A stretch of 64,000 bases of DNA, taken from Lentzea albidocapillata subsp. violacea. Lineage in GTDB: Bacteria > Actinomycetota > Actinomycetes > Mycobacteriales > Pseudonocardiaceae. Positions 36,193 through 45,281 of the stretch are shown in pieces. Location of the stretch: assembly GCF_900100275.1 (NCBI RefSeq), contig NZ_FNET01000015.1, positions 124,001 to 188,000 of the forward strand. The letters run 5' to 3'. The notes under the pieces are model-generated. The model worked only from the letters and a program-made list of their open reading frames with translations, had not been told where the DNA came from and ran no database searches. Position numbers and translations under genes: made by a program. The stretch's first letter is position 1; each line of letters starts with the position of its first letter.

Positions 36193-36480
36193 CGGCTCCG
36201 CCATCGCCGTGGGCGATAGGGGTGGCTTGGCTCCGCCATTGCCCTTCACGTGCGGGGGGACGCCTCGGCTCCGCCATTGCGTTGGGCGGCAGAGTAGCTC
36301 GGCTCCGCCGTTGCCCGTTGTGCGTGGAGGGACGCCTCGGCTTCGCCATTGCCGTTGGCGGCAGGGCGGCGCGGCTCCGCCGTTGCCCTGTGCGTGCGGG
36401 AGGGACGCCTCGCTCCGCCGTTGCGGTGGGCGGCAGGGTGGCGCGGCTCCGCCATCGCCCTCCGCGCCCGCGTCCTGCCT
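36193..36480. repeat. Four degenerate ~72-bp tandem repeats
   Basis: Four copies: 36193-36265, 36266-36337, 36338-36410 and 36411-36480. Each carries two CGGCTCCGCC(A/G)TTGCC half-units and the first three end in GGACGCCT. The copies differ at many bases, including several C/T changes, so the array is old or converts slowly. All reading frames across it give low-complexity translations that do not look like a protein. Confidence 0.85.
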
Positions 36481-36701
36481 CGCTCCGGCCGGTCCACCCT
36501 CGCTGGCCTCACAACCCCAGCCCTTGCCGTAGCCCGGCCGCTCCGCCCGGCGTCACCGCAGGCCTCGACACGACCCGCCGTCGCCGCTCGGCCGCTCCGC
36601 TCCGCCACTCCGCCTTGCCGTCACTCTGGGCTGCTCACATCCTCCGGCCCCACCCCGGCCTCAGCCCGCTCCGCCTGGCCCTGGCCCCCCGCCCAACGCA
36701 A

Positions 36702-36736
36702 AGGGCCGCCGGACGCGCGTGGCGTCCGGCGGCCCT
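36702..36736 (-). terminator. Terminator of the class A PBP gene
   Basis: A 15-bp perfect stem (36702-36716 with 36722-36736; arm AGGGCCGCCGGACGC) with a 5-nt loop, 16 bp past the PBP stop codon. Confidence 0.85.
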
Positions 36737-36751
36737 CTGGCCGAGCGGGGC

Positions 36752-38869
36752 TTACTTGTACCTGGGTGCTGCCGGAGGCAGTGGTGCCACCGGGAGGCCC
36801 TCGTGGATCACCTTCATGGCGTTGAACCAGGTGGGTGCGGCTACCTGGCCACCGAAGACGCCCTGCGAGCTACCTGGGCAGAGGCGGATCGGGTTGGCGC
36901 AGATTACCTGCGGGTTGTTGCCGTCGGCGTAGGTCATGACGGCGCCCGCGTACTGCGGGGTCGCGGCCAGGAAGGCTACCGACTTGTGCTCTTCGGTGGT
37001 GCCGGTCTTGCCGATGGCCGGGCGGTTCCAGCCGGAGCCGCTCGCCGCGGCTGCTGCGGTGCCGCTGCCGGTGGTGTCGTGGGACATGCCCTGGGCGAGG
37101 CTGTTCGCCAGGTCCGGTTCCACGGCCTGCTCGCAGGGCATTTCCTTCAGCGGGACGTCCTTGCCGTAGCGGTCGATGACCTTCTCTACCGGGGTCGGCG
37201 GGCACCAGGTGCCGCTGGAGACGATGGTCGCGGCCACGTTGGCCAGTTCCAGGACGCTGGTGGCGCCGGGGCCGAGGGTGTAGGAGCCGGCGTTGTTCTG
37301 CTTGGTCCAGTCGCCCTGGGACGGGCCGTTCGAGCCGTCGGACTTCAGGGGCTCCGCGCCGCGGTTGACGCCGGAGAGGGTCTCGCGCATGCCGAGCTTG
37401 TAGGCCATGTCGACGACGTTGTTGAGGCCCGCCTGCTCCTGCAGGATCACGAAGCCCGTGTTCGGGGACGTCGCGAGGGCCTGGGTGAGCGTCATCTCCT
37501 CGGGGTAGTCGCCCGCGTTCTGGACGCGCCAGGCCGAGCCGCCGTTCGGGTAGACCCGCGAGTTGTAGACCTTCGGGACCTTGATCTTGCGGTCGATTCC
37601 GGTGACACCGTTCTTCATCGCGGCGGCGGCGGTGAAGATCTTGTTCACCGAGCCGGGACCGAACGGCAGGACCTCGGCGGGCACGGGGCGGGCGACCTGG
37701 CCGAGTTCGGCCTTGTTGCCGTAGTCGCGGGAGGCGACGAGGGCGCGCACGCGGTGCTTGTCGGTGCCCGGCTGCACGACGGACATGACGTTCGCGATGC
37801 CGTTCTGGGTCTTCGGCACCTGCTGCTCGGCCGACTGCTTCGCGGCCTTGGTGGCCTTCGGGTCCATCGTGGTCTTGATGGTGAGGCCGCCGCGCTGCAG
37901 CTGCTTGTTCGTGATGCCGGAGGCGCGCAGGTAGTCGAGCAGGTAGGAGCAGAAGAAGCCGTAGATCGGGCCGTCACCCGCGCCGACGCAGCCCTTGGGC
38001 AGGATCTGCAGGTTCTCGACGATGCCCATCGGCTCGGCCTTGAATTCCTCGGCCTTCTTCCTGGCCTCGGTCTCGTCGGCGCCGAACGCACCGTTCTCGC
38101 GCATCTTGTCGATGACGATGTTGCGGCGCTCCAGCGCCTTCTCCGGGGACGCGCCGGGGTTCAGCGACGACGGGCGGTTCGCGATCGCGGCGAGCAGTGC
38201 GGCCTGCGGAACCGTCAGCTTGTCGGCCGTGGTGTTGAAGTACGCCTTCGCGGCGGCACCGACGCCGTAGGTCTGGTTGCCCAGCGGCACGATGTTGAGG
38301 TAGCCGGTGAGGATCTCGTCCTTCGTCATCTGCTGCTCGAGCTGCAACGCGACGCGCGCCTCGCGCATCTTGCGGCCGACCGTCGCCTCGGTGGCCTTCT
38401 CCCAGGCCTCCTGCTCGTTGTCGGCGCCGAGCACGAACGCCATGTAGTTCTTCACGTACTGCTGGGTGAGCGTCGACGCGCCCTGCGTCGCCCCACCGTC
38501 CACACCGGCCTTGGCGGCGGCGCGGGCGATGCCCTGCCAGTCGACGCCCTGGTGCTCGTAGAACCGTTTGTCCTCGATGGCCAGGATCGCGCCCTTCATG
38601 GTGTCCGCGATGTCCTTGGTCTCCAACGGGATGCGGTACTGGTCGTACAGATAGGCGATCGGGTCGCCGTTCATGTCCTGAATGGTGGTGACGAGCGGCA
38701 GCTCGCCCTTCGCGAGGTCGCCCGACGTCTGGTCGACCGTGTCGGCCGCGCGGTTGGACGCGAGCCCGAGACCTCCGACGAACGGGAACACCATCGCAGC
38801 GAGGAGGACGCCCGCCGTCAGGCACAACCCCAGCAACTTGACCAAGCCTGACGCGCGTGCGGCGAACAA
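36752..38869 (-). CDS. Class A penicillin-binding protein (glycosyltransferase/transpeptidase)
   Basis: A 705-aa membrane enzyme that polymerises and cross-links peptidoglycan. After one N-terminal membrane anchor, the GT51 domain has its catalytic Glu99 (AIEDKRFYEHQGVD) and GASTLTQQYVKN. The transpeptidase domain has Ser407 in GPGSVNK (SxxK), SPNTG (SxN) and GKTGT. Unlike many relatives the SxxK motif reads SVNK, not STFK. The TTG at 38869 is chosen because GGAAGGAG lies 7 nt before it; a TTG seven codons upstream would include the site itself. A short Pro-rich tail ends the protein. A perfect terminator follows. Confidence 0.9.
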   Translation of the reverse strand: MFAARASGLVKLLGLCLTAGVLLAAMVFPFVGGLGLASNRAADTVDQTSGDLAKGELPLVTTIQDMNGDPIAYLYDQYRIPLETKDIADTMKGAILAIEDKRFYEHQGVDWQGIARAAAKAGVDGGATQGASTLTQQYVKNYMAFVLGADNEQEAWEKATEATVGRKMREARVALQLEQQMTKDEILTGYLNIVPLGNQTYGVGAAAKAYFNTTADKLTVPQAALLAAIANRPSSLNPGASPEKALERRNIVIDKMRENGAFGADETEARKKAEEFKAEPMGIVENLQILPKGCVGAGDGPIYGFFCSYLLDYLRASGITNKQLQRGGLTIKTTMDPKATKAAKQSAEQQVPKTQNGIANVMSVVQPGTDKHRVRALVASRDYGNKAELGQVARPVPAEVLPFGPGSVNKIFTAAAAMKNGVTGIDRKIKVPKVYNSRVYPNGGSAWRVQNAGDYPEEMTLTQALATSPNTGFVILQEQAGLNNVVDMAYKLGMRETLSGVNRGAEPLKSDGSNGPSQGDWTKQNNAGSYTLGPGATSVLELANVAATIVSSGTWCPPTPVEKVIDRYGKDVPLKEMPCEQAVEPDLANSLAQGMSHDTTGSGTAAAAASGSGWNRPAIGKTGTTEEHKSVAFLAATPQYAGAVMTYADGNNPQVICANPIRLCPGSSQGVFGGQVAAPTWFNAMKVIHEGLPVAPLPPAAPRYK

Positions 38870-38966
38870 CCCGCAACTCCTTCCGAACAAAACCCCAGAG
38901 ACTCTCTACGTATTAAGTCGCGCGGGAGGCCCGTGAGGTTGCGTCCGCTGATCGACTGTTTCCAAC

Positions 38967-40001
38967 CTACCGGAGTAGCCGGAGGCCGATCGTCGGACTG
39001 GCCCTGCGCACCTCGACGCCCGTGTGCTCGGGAAGCAGGTCGTCCAGGAACCCGTAGCGCGACAGTTCTTCGTCCGGCCGCCTGCTCACCGTCCGCCACC
39101 AGACCGCGATGTCTCCCCAGCCAGGTGCCGACAGCGAACCACCGAAGTGCTGCACGGACAGCGCGGCACACAGGTTCGCGAACCGCACCCGGTGTTCGAG
39201 CGGCCACCCGGCCAGAGTGCCCATGACGAACCCCGCGCCAAACACGTCACCGGCACCTGTCGCGTCGAGTTGCGCGACGTTGAGCCCCGGCACGTCCACG
39301 CATTCGCCGGTGGCGCCGTCGACCGCGACCGCTCCCCCGCCGCCGCGTGTGACGACCACCACTGGCACGTGCTCGGCGAGCCGGCGCGCGGCGGCCTCCG
39401 GCGTGTCGGTGCGGGTGTATCCCTGCGCCTCCACGTGGTTCGGGAGGAACACGTCATAGCCGGCGAGTCTGCGCAACAACTCCGGCGACCACGCTCCGGT
39501 GCGGTCCCAGCCGATGTCGGCGAAGAGCTTCGCCCCGTTGTCCTTCGCCGTGCGCACCCACTGCTCGTCTTCCGCCTGGATGTGCACGAAGCACGCCCGT
39601 GTCGACGGCGGCGGAGAGAAGAGGTCATCGGCGATGACAGGCGACTTGTGCCCGTGAGTGACCATGCTGCGGTCGCGCTCCATCGCCATGGACACGGTCA
39701 CGGGCGAATGCCACCCGTAGAAACGGCGACAGTAAGAGAGGTCGACGCCTTCCTGGTCCGCCAGCACGTCCCAGCAGAAGTCGCCGTACGCGTCCTCCCC
39801 GAACGCCGCCGCCAGCGCGGTCCTCAGTTCGAGCCGGCGCAACGCCACGGCGAGGTTCGCGATGCCGCCGGGACACGACCCGAGTCCCTCCGCCCACACC
39901 TCGGTCCCCGGCTCCGGCGGCCGGGGCAGACCGGTGAAGATGATGTCGAGGAAAACGGTGCCGGTGAGCAGCACGTCGTAGGCGGGTTCCGGGTCGGCCA
40001 T
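38967..40001 (-). CDS. PfkB-family sugar/nucleoside kinase
   Basis: A 344-aa ribokinase-like kinase. Marks are GSCPGGIANLAVALRRLELRT near the start, LPNHVEAQGY in the middle and DATGAGDVFGAGFVMG with the catalytic Asp near the C-terminus. It transfers phosphate from ATP to a sugar or nucleoside hydroxyl. The exact substrate cannot be read from the sequence. The ATG at 40001 is taken; the divergent MFS gene starts 51 bp away, so they may share a control region. Confidence 0.85.
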   Translation of the reverse strand: MADPEPAYDVLLTGTVFLDIIFTGLPRPPEPGTEVWAEGLGSCPGGIANLAVALRRLELRTALAAAFGEDAYGDFCWDVLADQEGVDLSYCRRFYGWHSPVTVSMAMERDRSMVTHGHKSPVIADDLFSPPPSTRACFVHIQAEDEQWVRTAKDNGAKLFADIGWDRTGAWSPELLRRLAGYDVFLPNHVEAQGYTRTDTPEAAARRLAEHVPVVVVTRGGGGAVAVDGATGECVDVPGLNVAQLDATGAGDVFGAGFVMGTLAGWPLEHRVRFANLCAALSVQHFGGSLSAPGWGDIAVWWRTVSRRPDEELSRYGFLDDLLPEHTGVEVRRASPTIGLRLLR

Positions 40002-40052
40002 GCGTGAACCTTGCCATCCGCGGCCGGTGATCATGCGATAGAAACGTCGGCC

Positions 40053-41249
40053 ATGGGGGTTCCGCTCAGGAAGAACGTTCAGTTCCAGCTGCTCTGGCTG
40101 GGAGGCGCCGTCTCCCAGCTGGGCACCACGATGACGACGCTGGCGATGCCGCTGCTGGTCGTCGCGCTCACCGGCTCGTACCTCCTGCCCGGCGTGATCG
40201 CGGGCGCGCGGGCCGCAGCGCTGCTGTTCACCCTGATGCCGGCCGGCGTGTGGGTCGACCGCTGGGACCGCGGGAGGACGCTGGTCTGGAGCCAGTCCGT
40301 CCAGGCCCTCGCCGCTGCCCTGCTGGCCGCCGCGATCCTCACCGGCCACGCCTATGTCGTGGTGTTCGTCGCGCTCGCGATCGTCGACGGCGTCTGCACC
40401 GCGTTCTCCGGCCCGGCCCGCACCGCCGCGATCCAAACCGTCGTGCCCAGGGACCAGCTCACCACCGCCTATGCCCAGGAGGAAGCCCGCGGCCACGCGG
40501 CACGGGTGGCCGGACCACCGCTGGGCGCCCTGCTCATGGCCGTCGGGCGGGCGCTTCCGTTCGTGGCCGACGCGATCACGTTCGCCGTGGCCGCGATCTG
40601 CGCCTGGTTCGCCAGGATCCCGGCGCGAGCCGATCAGCAGCCCCGCCGGCGCATGCACCACGACGTGAAGGACGCGGGCCGCTGGCTGTGGCACCAGACC
40701 GGCCTGCGCAACCTCACGATCATCTTCCTCGTGCTGAACCTGCTCGGCGGCGCCTCGATGCTGCCGGTGTTCGCGCTCGTGGCCGAACGCGGTGGCAGCG
40801 GCATCGACACGGGCCTGGTGCTCGCGGGCATCGGGGTCGGCGGCATCATCGGCTCGCTGCTGTCCCCGAGGATCACCGTCGCACCCGGTCCGCTCATGGT
40901 CGCGGTGCTGACCGTCTTCGGTGCCTGCACCCTCGCGATGGCACTTCCGTTCGGCGTCTTCTGGCCGTTCGTGCCGCTGGCGCTCAGCGCGGTCGTCACG
41001 CCGCTGATCAACGTCTCGGTGTCCGCGCTGCACACGGCACTGGTCCCCGAGGACATGATGGGCCGCCTCGACGCGATCTCGACGCTGACCTCCCGTGTGC
41101 TGACGCCACTCGCGCCGGCGCTCGGAGGGTTGCTGGCCGGCGTGTTCGGTGGCGCGGTCGCGTTGCTGGCGTTCGGCGCGTTGATCCTGGTGACGGCAGC
41201 GGGGGCGGCGTTCACCGACCTGCGGACGGTGGTTCCGCAGAAGCCCTGA
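40053..41249 (+). CDS. MFS transporter (EntS/MFS_3-type exporter)
   Basis: A 398-aa protein with about 12 membrane helices. It shows the MFS_3 pattern: FQLLWLGGAVSQLGTTMTTLAMP in TM1, GVWVDRWDRGRTLVWSQ as the loop 2-3 motif and FSGPARTAAIQTVVP. Relatives export enterobactin or macrolides, so it is probably an exporter. No biosynthetic cluster adjoins it. The ATG at 40053 is preferred over an upstream in-frame codon because the hydrophobic core begins soon after it. Confidence 0.85.
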   Translation: MGVPLRKNVQFQLLWLGGAVSQLGTTMTTLAMPLLVVALTGSYLLPGVIAGARAAALLFTLMPAGVWVDRWDRGRTLVWSQSVQALAAALLAAAILTGHAYVVVFVALAIVDGVCTAFSGPARTAAIQTVVPRDQLTTAYAQEEARGHAARVAGPPLGALLMAVGRALPFVADAITFAVAAICAWFARIPARADQQPRRRMHHDVKDAGRWLWHQTGLRNLTIIFLVLNLLGGASMLPVFALVAERGGSGIDTGLVLAGIGVGGIIGSLLSPRITVAPGPLMVAVLTVFGACTLAMALPFGVFWPFVPLALSAVVTPLINVSVSALHTALVPEDMMGRLDAISTLTSRVLTPLAPALGGLLAGVFGGAVALLAFGALILVTAAGAAFTDLRTVVPQKP

Positions 41250-41300
41250 GCGCGCGCTTCACAACGACGACCACGCTGGTCGCCGCGATCATCGAACGCG

Positions 41301-41996
41301 TCAGCCTTCCTCGGCGATCATCTCCCGCATCCGCGTGAGCGCGCGGTGCTGTGCGACCCGCACCGCACCCGGAGTCGACGAGACCGCCAGCGCGACCTCG
41401 TCGGCGGACAGGCCCACGGCCACCCGCAGCACGAGGATCTCGCGCTGGCGGGGCGGCAGCTTGTGCAGCAGGCGCGTCACCTGGGCCATCATCTCGCCGT
41501 TGACGGCGTGCTGTTCCGGGCCCGTGTCGAGCGACGGGCAGTCCGGCAGTTCCGGCACGACCTCGGCGCGGTTGCGGACGGCACGACGGCGGGCGTCGGC
41601 GACCTTGTGCGCGGCGATGCCGTACACGAACGCGAGGAACGAGCCGGGTTCGTAGCGGTACTTCGACAACGCGCCGAGCACCGCCACACACACCTCCTGC
41701 GCTATGTCCTCGGCTGAGACCAGCGTGCGCTCACGGCCGCCGACCCTGGCGCGGCAGTAGCGCACGATCAGCGGCTGGATCCGGCCGAGCAGGTGCTCGA
41801 CCGCCCGTCTGTCTCCGGCAAGAGCGGCATCGACGAGGTCGGCGAACTCGGCTTCGGCGAGCCACTGATTGGAGACCGGTGCCTGGAGCACCCGACGGCG
41901 CATGGGCACCGTTGGCCGGTTCCAGGCCCCCGTGCCTTCACCGGGCACGAGAACCGCGACACCGCCACCGGCCCGCACGGCTGTGGGTAGAACCAT
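41301..41996 (-). CDS. sigD: SigD-like ECF RNA polymerase sigma factor
   Basis: A 231-aa sigma factor. Region 2 reads LVDAALAGDRRAVEHLLGRI, IVRYCRARVG, AEDIAQEVCVAVL and YRYEPGSFLAFVYGIAAHKVADARR; region 4 reads LPPRQREILVLRVAVGLSADEVA and GAVRVAQHRAL. The order and spacing match mycobacterial SigD. The ATG at 41996 is chosen because GGAGGAGG lies about 8 nt upstream, which adds ~45 residues before region 2. An anti-sigma factor is not next to it. It lies 146 bp after the cyclopropane synthase gene on the same strand. Confidence 0.85.
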   Translation of the reverse strand: MVLPTAVRAGGGVAVLVPGEGTGAWNRPTVPMRRRVLQAPVSNQWLAEAEFADLVDAALAGDRRAVEHLLGRIQPLIVRYCRARVGGRERTLVSAEDIAQEVCVAVLGALSKYRYEPGSFLAFVYGIAAHKVADARRRAVRNRAEVVPELPDCPSLDTGPEQHAVNGEMMAQVTRLLHKLPPRQREILVLRVAVGLSADEVALAVSSTPGAVRVAQHRALTRMREMIAEEG

Positions 41997-42142
41997 CCCG
42001 GCGACCTCCTCCACTACAGCGACACTTGGGGCTTCACTGAAGAAGAGACAGCAGCGAGCCGATTGATACCGCCTGCTTCAAAGAGGACCACGAAGTCCGC
42101 ACGGGTGGGGGAACCAGCACCCTTTTGGGGTAGAAGGTGGTC

Positions 42143-43369
42143 CTAACGGCCCAGTCGTTCGGCCATGCCGAACTGCTGTACCCCGAGGTATCCGACGCGG
42201 AAGCCCGCCTCCGAGTAGGCCAGGTAGAACTCCCACATCCGGCGGAACGTGTCGTCGAAGCCCAGCTCCCGCACCTCGTCCCAACGGGTGAGGAACGTTT
42301 CGCGCCAACGGCGAAGCGTCTCGGCGTAGTCGAGGCCGAACGACCTCGACTCGACGATCTCGAGCCGGGTGTGGTCGCGCACCGAGTCCTCGATCGACCG
42401 CACGGACGGGATGAGCCCGCCGGGGAAGATGTACTTGTGGATCCAGGTGTAGCTGGCCTTGCTCGCGATCATGCGGTCGTGCGGCATGGTGATCGCCTGC
42501 AGCCCCACCCGGCCACCCGGCGCGAGCAGGCGGTCGAGCACCGAGAAGTACTCGGGCCAGTATTCGGCACCGACTGCCTCGATCATCTCGACGCTGACGA
42601 CGGCGTCGTACCGGCCGTGCTCCTCTCGGTAGTCACGCAGCTCGACCGTCACTCGATCGTGGAGACCCGCGTCCCTCACCCGGTCCAGCGCCAGCTTGCG
42701 CTGTTCGGCGGAGATGGTCAGCGACGTGACCGTGGCACCCCTCTGGGCGGCGCGGATGGCGAGCGCGCCCCAGCCCGTGCCGATCTCCAGCACGCGGGAG
42801 CCCTCGCGCACTCCCGCGTAGTCGAGCACGCCGTCGATCTTGCGCAGCTGGGCCGTGCGCAGGTCGGCGTTCCCGCCCTCGAACAACGCCGACGAGTACG
42901 TCATCGTCTCGTCGAGGAACACCGCGAACAGCTCGTTCGACAGGTCGTAGTGCCGGTGGATGTTCTGCCGTGAGCCCGCGACGTCGTTGATCTCGGTCTG
43001 CCGCCGCTCCGCCCACCGCCGCATCAGCTGCAGGCTGGGCGGGATCAGCGTCGAGAGCTTCGCCGCGAACACCGAGAGCACGTCCGCGAGCTCGTCGGAC
43101 TCCCAGTCGCCCACCATGTAGGCCTCGCCGAAGCCGATCTTGGCGTCGGCTCCGAGGCGGTGGAAGAACTCGCCGGGCCGGACGATCCGCATCACCGGGC
43201 CGCCCGCTCCCCACGTCCTGCCGTCGGGGAACCGGACGGTCACCGGCAACGGGCGCACGGCCTTGCGGAACAACGCCTCGGCGATGCGGGCGCGCATCGG
43301 CGAACGCGGTGCCGTGAACAGTCCGGGCCACATGCCCTGGCCGGGACGGGGCAGGGACAACGTGCTCAT
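42143..43369 (-). CDS. cfa: Cyclopropane-fatty-acyl-phospholipid synthase-family methyltransferase
   Basis: A 408-aa SAM-dependent enzyme that adds a methylene (or related C1) group to unsaturated acyl chains of phospholipids. Motifs are NIHRHYDLSNELFAVFLDE, MTYSSALF, the SAM site VLEIGTGWGALAIRAA and IEAVGAEYWPEYF. It is the last gene of a four-gene operon, and its ATG overlaps the DUF1365 stop by 4 bp. The product could be a cyclopropane, methyl-branched or furan-type chain; which one cannot be told. Confidence 0.88.
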   Translation of the reverse strand: MSTLSLPRPGQGMWPGLFTAPRSPMRARIAEALFRKAVRPLPVTVRFPDGRTWGAGGPVMRIVRPGEFFHRLGADAKIGFGEAYMVGDWESDELADVLSVFAAKLSTLIPPSLQLMRRWAERRQTEINDVAGSRQNIHRHYDLSNELFAVFLDETMTYSSALFEGGNADLRTAQLRKIDGVLDYAGVREGSRVLEIGTGWGALAIRAAQRGATVTSLTISAEQRKLALDRVRDAGLHDRVTVELRDYREEHGRYDAVVSVEMIEAVGAEYWPEYFSVLDRLLAPGGRVGLQAITMPHDRMIASKASYTWIHKYIFPGGLIPSVRSIEDSVRDHTRLEIVESRSFGLDYAETLRRWRETFLTRWDEVRELGFDDTFRRMWEFYLAYSEAGFRVGYLGVQQFGMAERLGR

Positions 43370-44046
43370 CCATCACTCCTGGGGATGATCGGAATACGCC
43401 TCAGATAGAGGGCGATGCCATGACGGCGGATCAACGCGGACACGCGCTGGGGCATCAGCGGACGGCGCAGCAACATGCGCAGTCCCGAACTGCGCTCGCC
43501 CTTCATCGTCGCGCTGAAGGTCGTCTTCCCGTTCTGCCGCAACGCGATCGTCACGGACAGCTGGTCTCCCGGCTTCGGCATCTTCATGACGTAGTGGCCG
43601 TCGACCTCGAGAAACGGAGAGACGTAGAACTCCTTGTCCACCGACGCACGACCCTTGTCGTCGGTGCGCAGCAGATAGCAATGCCGTCCGCCGTAGGTGT
43701 TGTGCACTTCCGCGGCGACGCACACGAGCTCTCCGGAGGCGTCGTGGCACCAGTACACGGACAGCGGGTTGAAGACGTAACCGAGCACACGCGCGTTGGC
43801 GAGCATCAGGACCTGTCCGCCGCCGAGGTCGATGCCGTGCCCGGCCAGCCACTCGTCCAGGTTCTCCCGGATGGTCCTCGACGGTGACCCGAGGTGGTCA
43901 CGGGCCTCGAACTTCGCGAACGGGCGTGCCCACCAGGGCAGCCGCGGTAACTCGGCCAGGTCGACCAGCCACATGTAGGCGCGGTGGCTGAACGACCGGT
44001 CGATGAGCTCGCGGCGGGCGTGCGTGATGACGACGTCGTAGATCAC
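43366..44046 (-). CDS. DUF1365 protein
   Basis: A 226-aa protein of the DUF1365 family: THARRELIDRSFSHRAYMWLVDL at the start, then VLGYVFNPLSVYWCHDASGE and EVHNTYGGRHCYLL, and FYVSPFLEVDGHY. Its chemistry is unknown. It nearly always sits between an FAD oxidase and a Cfa-type enzyme, as here, so it probably acts on the same lipids. The GTG start overlaps the upstream stop (GTGA) and the stop overlaps the cfa start (ATGA). Confidence 0.85.
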   Translation of the reverse strand: MIYDVVITHARRELIDRSFSHRAYMWLVDLAELPRLPWWARPFAKFEARDHLGSPSRTIRENLDEWLAGHGIDLGGGQVLMLANARVLGYVFNPLSVYWCHDASGELVCVAAEVHNTYGGRHCYLLRTDDKGRASVDKEFYVSPFLEVDGHYVMKMPKPGDQLSVTIALRQNGKTTFSATMKGERSSGLRMLLRRPLMPQRVSALIRRHGIALYLRRIPIIPRSDG

Positions 44047-45281
44047 CACGTGACCCCGAGGTGCTGGGCCGCGCGCACTCCCGACGCGCAGCCGTCCTCG
44101 TGGAAGCCCCAGCCGTGGTACGCGCCGGCGTAGGCGGTCACGCCGGTGTTGATCTCGGGCAGACGTCGTTGCGCCGCAACGGATTCCGGCGTGTAGATCG
44201 GGTGCTCGTAGACCATCTTCGCGAGCACGCGGTCCGGGTTCACGTCGTGCGGGTTGAGCGTGACGACGAAGTCGCGCGGTTCGTCCAGGCGCATCAGCCG
44301 GTTCATGTGGTAGCTGACGAGCACCTGGTCGTTCGCTTCGTGGCAGGCCCGCTTGTAGAGGTTCCACGACGCCCGCGCGGCGCTCGTGCGCGGCAGGATG
44401 GAGGCGTCGGTGTGCAGCCAGGTCTCGTTGCGCGAGTACTGGAACGCGCCGAGCACCTCCTTCTCCTCGCGCGTCGGGTCGGCCAGCAGTCCCAGCGCCT
44501 GGTCCGGGTGCGTGGCGATGACGACGTGGTCCGCGGTGTGCAGCACGTTGTTCTCGTCGCGGATCTCCACGCCGGTGCCGCCGCGCGTGACGGCCCTGAC
44601 GGGTGTGCCGACGTGCACGGCCTTGAGGCCCTTCACCGCGCGGTCGACGTACGTGCGCGAGCCGCCGACGACGGTCTTCCACTGCGGGGTGCCGCCGATC
44701 GCGAGCATCCCGTGGTTCGCGAGGAACTCGAACAGGTACCAGGCCGGGTACTTCATGCTCAGCGCCGCGCCGGACGACCACACCGCGCTGACCAGCGGCA
44801 CGATGAAGTGGTCGACGAAGTAACGGCTGTACCCGCCGATCGCGAGGAACGCGCCGAGCGTGACGTCGTGCGCCTCCTCGTGGTCGAGAACGCGCTGGGC
44901 GTGCTTGTAGAACCGCGTGACCTCGGCGAGCATGCGCAGGTATCGGGGATTGGCGGCGTTCTTCGGCTGCGCGAACAGGCCCGGCAGCTTCCGGGCGCCC
45001 GCGTACTCCAGACCGCAGCCGTCGCACCGGACGCTCATCGACATCTCGGAGTCCTGAGTGGACACGCCGAGCTCGCGGAAGAGCCTGATCAGGTTCGGGT
45101 AGGTCCGTTCGTTGTGGACGATGAACCCGGAGTCGACGTGCACGCCGTCCAGGTCGTGCGTGTGCGCGTGGCCGCCGAGCCGGTCGTCGGCCTCGAACAG
45201 CGTGACGTCGTGCTTGCGTTGCAACACATAGGCTGCCGTAAGCCCGGCGACCCCTGCTCCGATGACGGCGACCTCAGCCAC
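44043..45281 (-). CDS. FAD-dependent amine-oxidase-like oxidoreductase
   Basis: A 412-aa flavoprotein. The dinucleotide site VAVIGAGVAGLTAAYVL opens the protein, followed by FEADDRLGGHAHTHDLDGVHVDSGFIVHN split across two motifs, and a C-terminal GVTAYAGAYHGWGFHEDG that contacts FAD. Family members include desaturases and amine oxidases; this subgroup (with DUF1365 and Cfa) is thought to modify fatty acids. The GTG at 45281 follows GGGAGG at 5 nt and overlaps the hydrolase stop by 8 bp. Confidence 0.85.
   Translation of the reverse strand: MAEVAVIGAGVAGLTAAYVLQRKHDVTLFEADDRLGGHAHTHDLDGVHVDSGFIVHNERTYPNLIRLFRELGVSTQDSEMSMSVRCDGCGLEYAGARKLPGLFAQPKNAANPRYLRMLAEVTRFYKHAQRVLDHEEAHDVTLGAFLAIGGYSRYFVDHFIVPLVSAVWSSGAALSMKYPAWYLFEFLANHGMLAIGGTPQWKTVVGGSRTYVDRAVKGLKAVHVGTPVRAVTRGGTGVEIRDENNVLHTADHVVIATHPDQALGLLADPTREEKEVLGAFQYSRNETWLHTDASILPRTSAARASWNLYKRACHEANDQVLVSYHMNRLMRLDEPRDFVVTLNPHDVNPDRVLAKMVYEHPIYTPESVAAQRRLPEINTGVTAYAGAYHGWGFHEDGCASGVRAAQHLGVTW

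Larger units (their letters stand above)
35404..36701. other. 1.3-kb non-coding, repeat-rich region
   Basis: No believable gene is present between the M23 gene and the PBP terminator. The left part (about 35620-35830) is strongly G+T-rich on the plus strand and holds a G-quadruplex motif. It is followed by a direct repeat pair, a 125-bp hairpin and four copies of a ~72-bp repeat. The last part (36480-36700) is C-rich with no clear structure. Confidence 0.75.

Noticed and set aside
36193..36480. A CRISPR-like array
   Set aside because: The repeats are degenerate, contiguous and ~72 bp with no unique spacers, and no cas genes are present.
38967..41033. Long uninterrupted minus-strand frame of ~690 codons across the MFS gene
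   Set aside because: Only its 3' half (PfkB kinase) is protein-like. The part opposite the MFS gene is Arg/Gly/His-rich shadow translation, common at this GC content.
42084..42145. A string with GGGGGAACC and GGGGTAGAA that recalls the c-di-AMP (ydaO) riboswitch
   Set aside because: It is much shorter than that riboswitch, lacks the other conserved parts, and no gene follows on the same strand within 3.8 kb. It is more likely a terminator-like hairpin between cfa and sigD.
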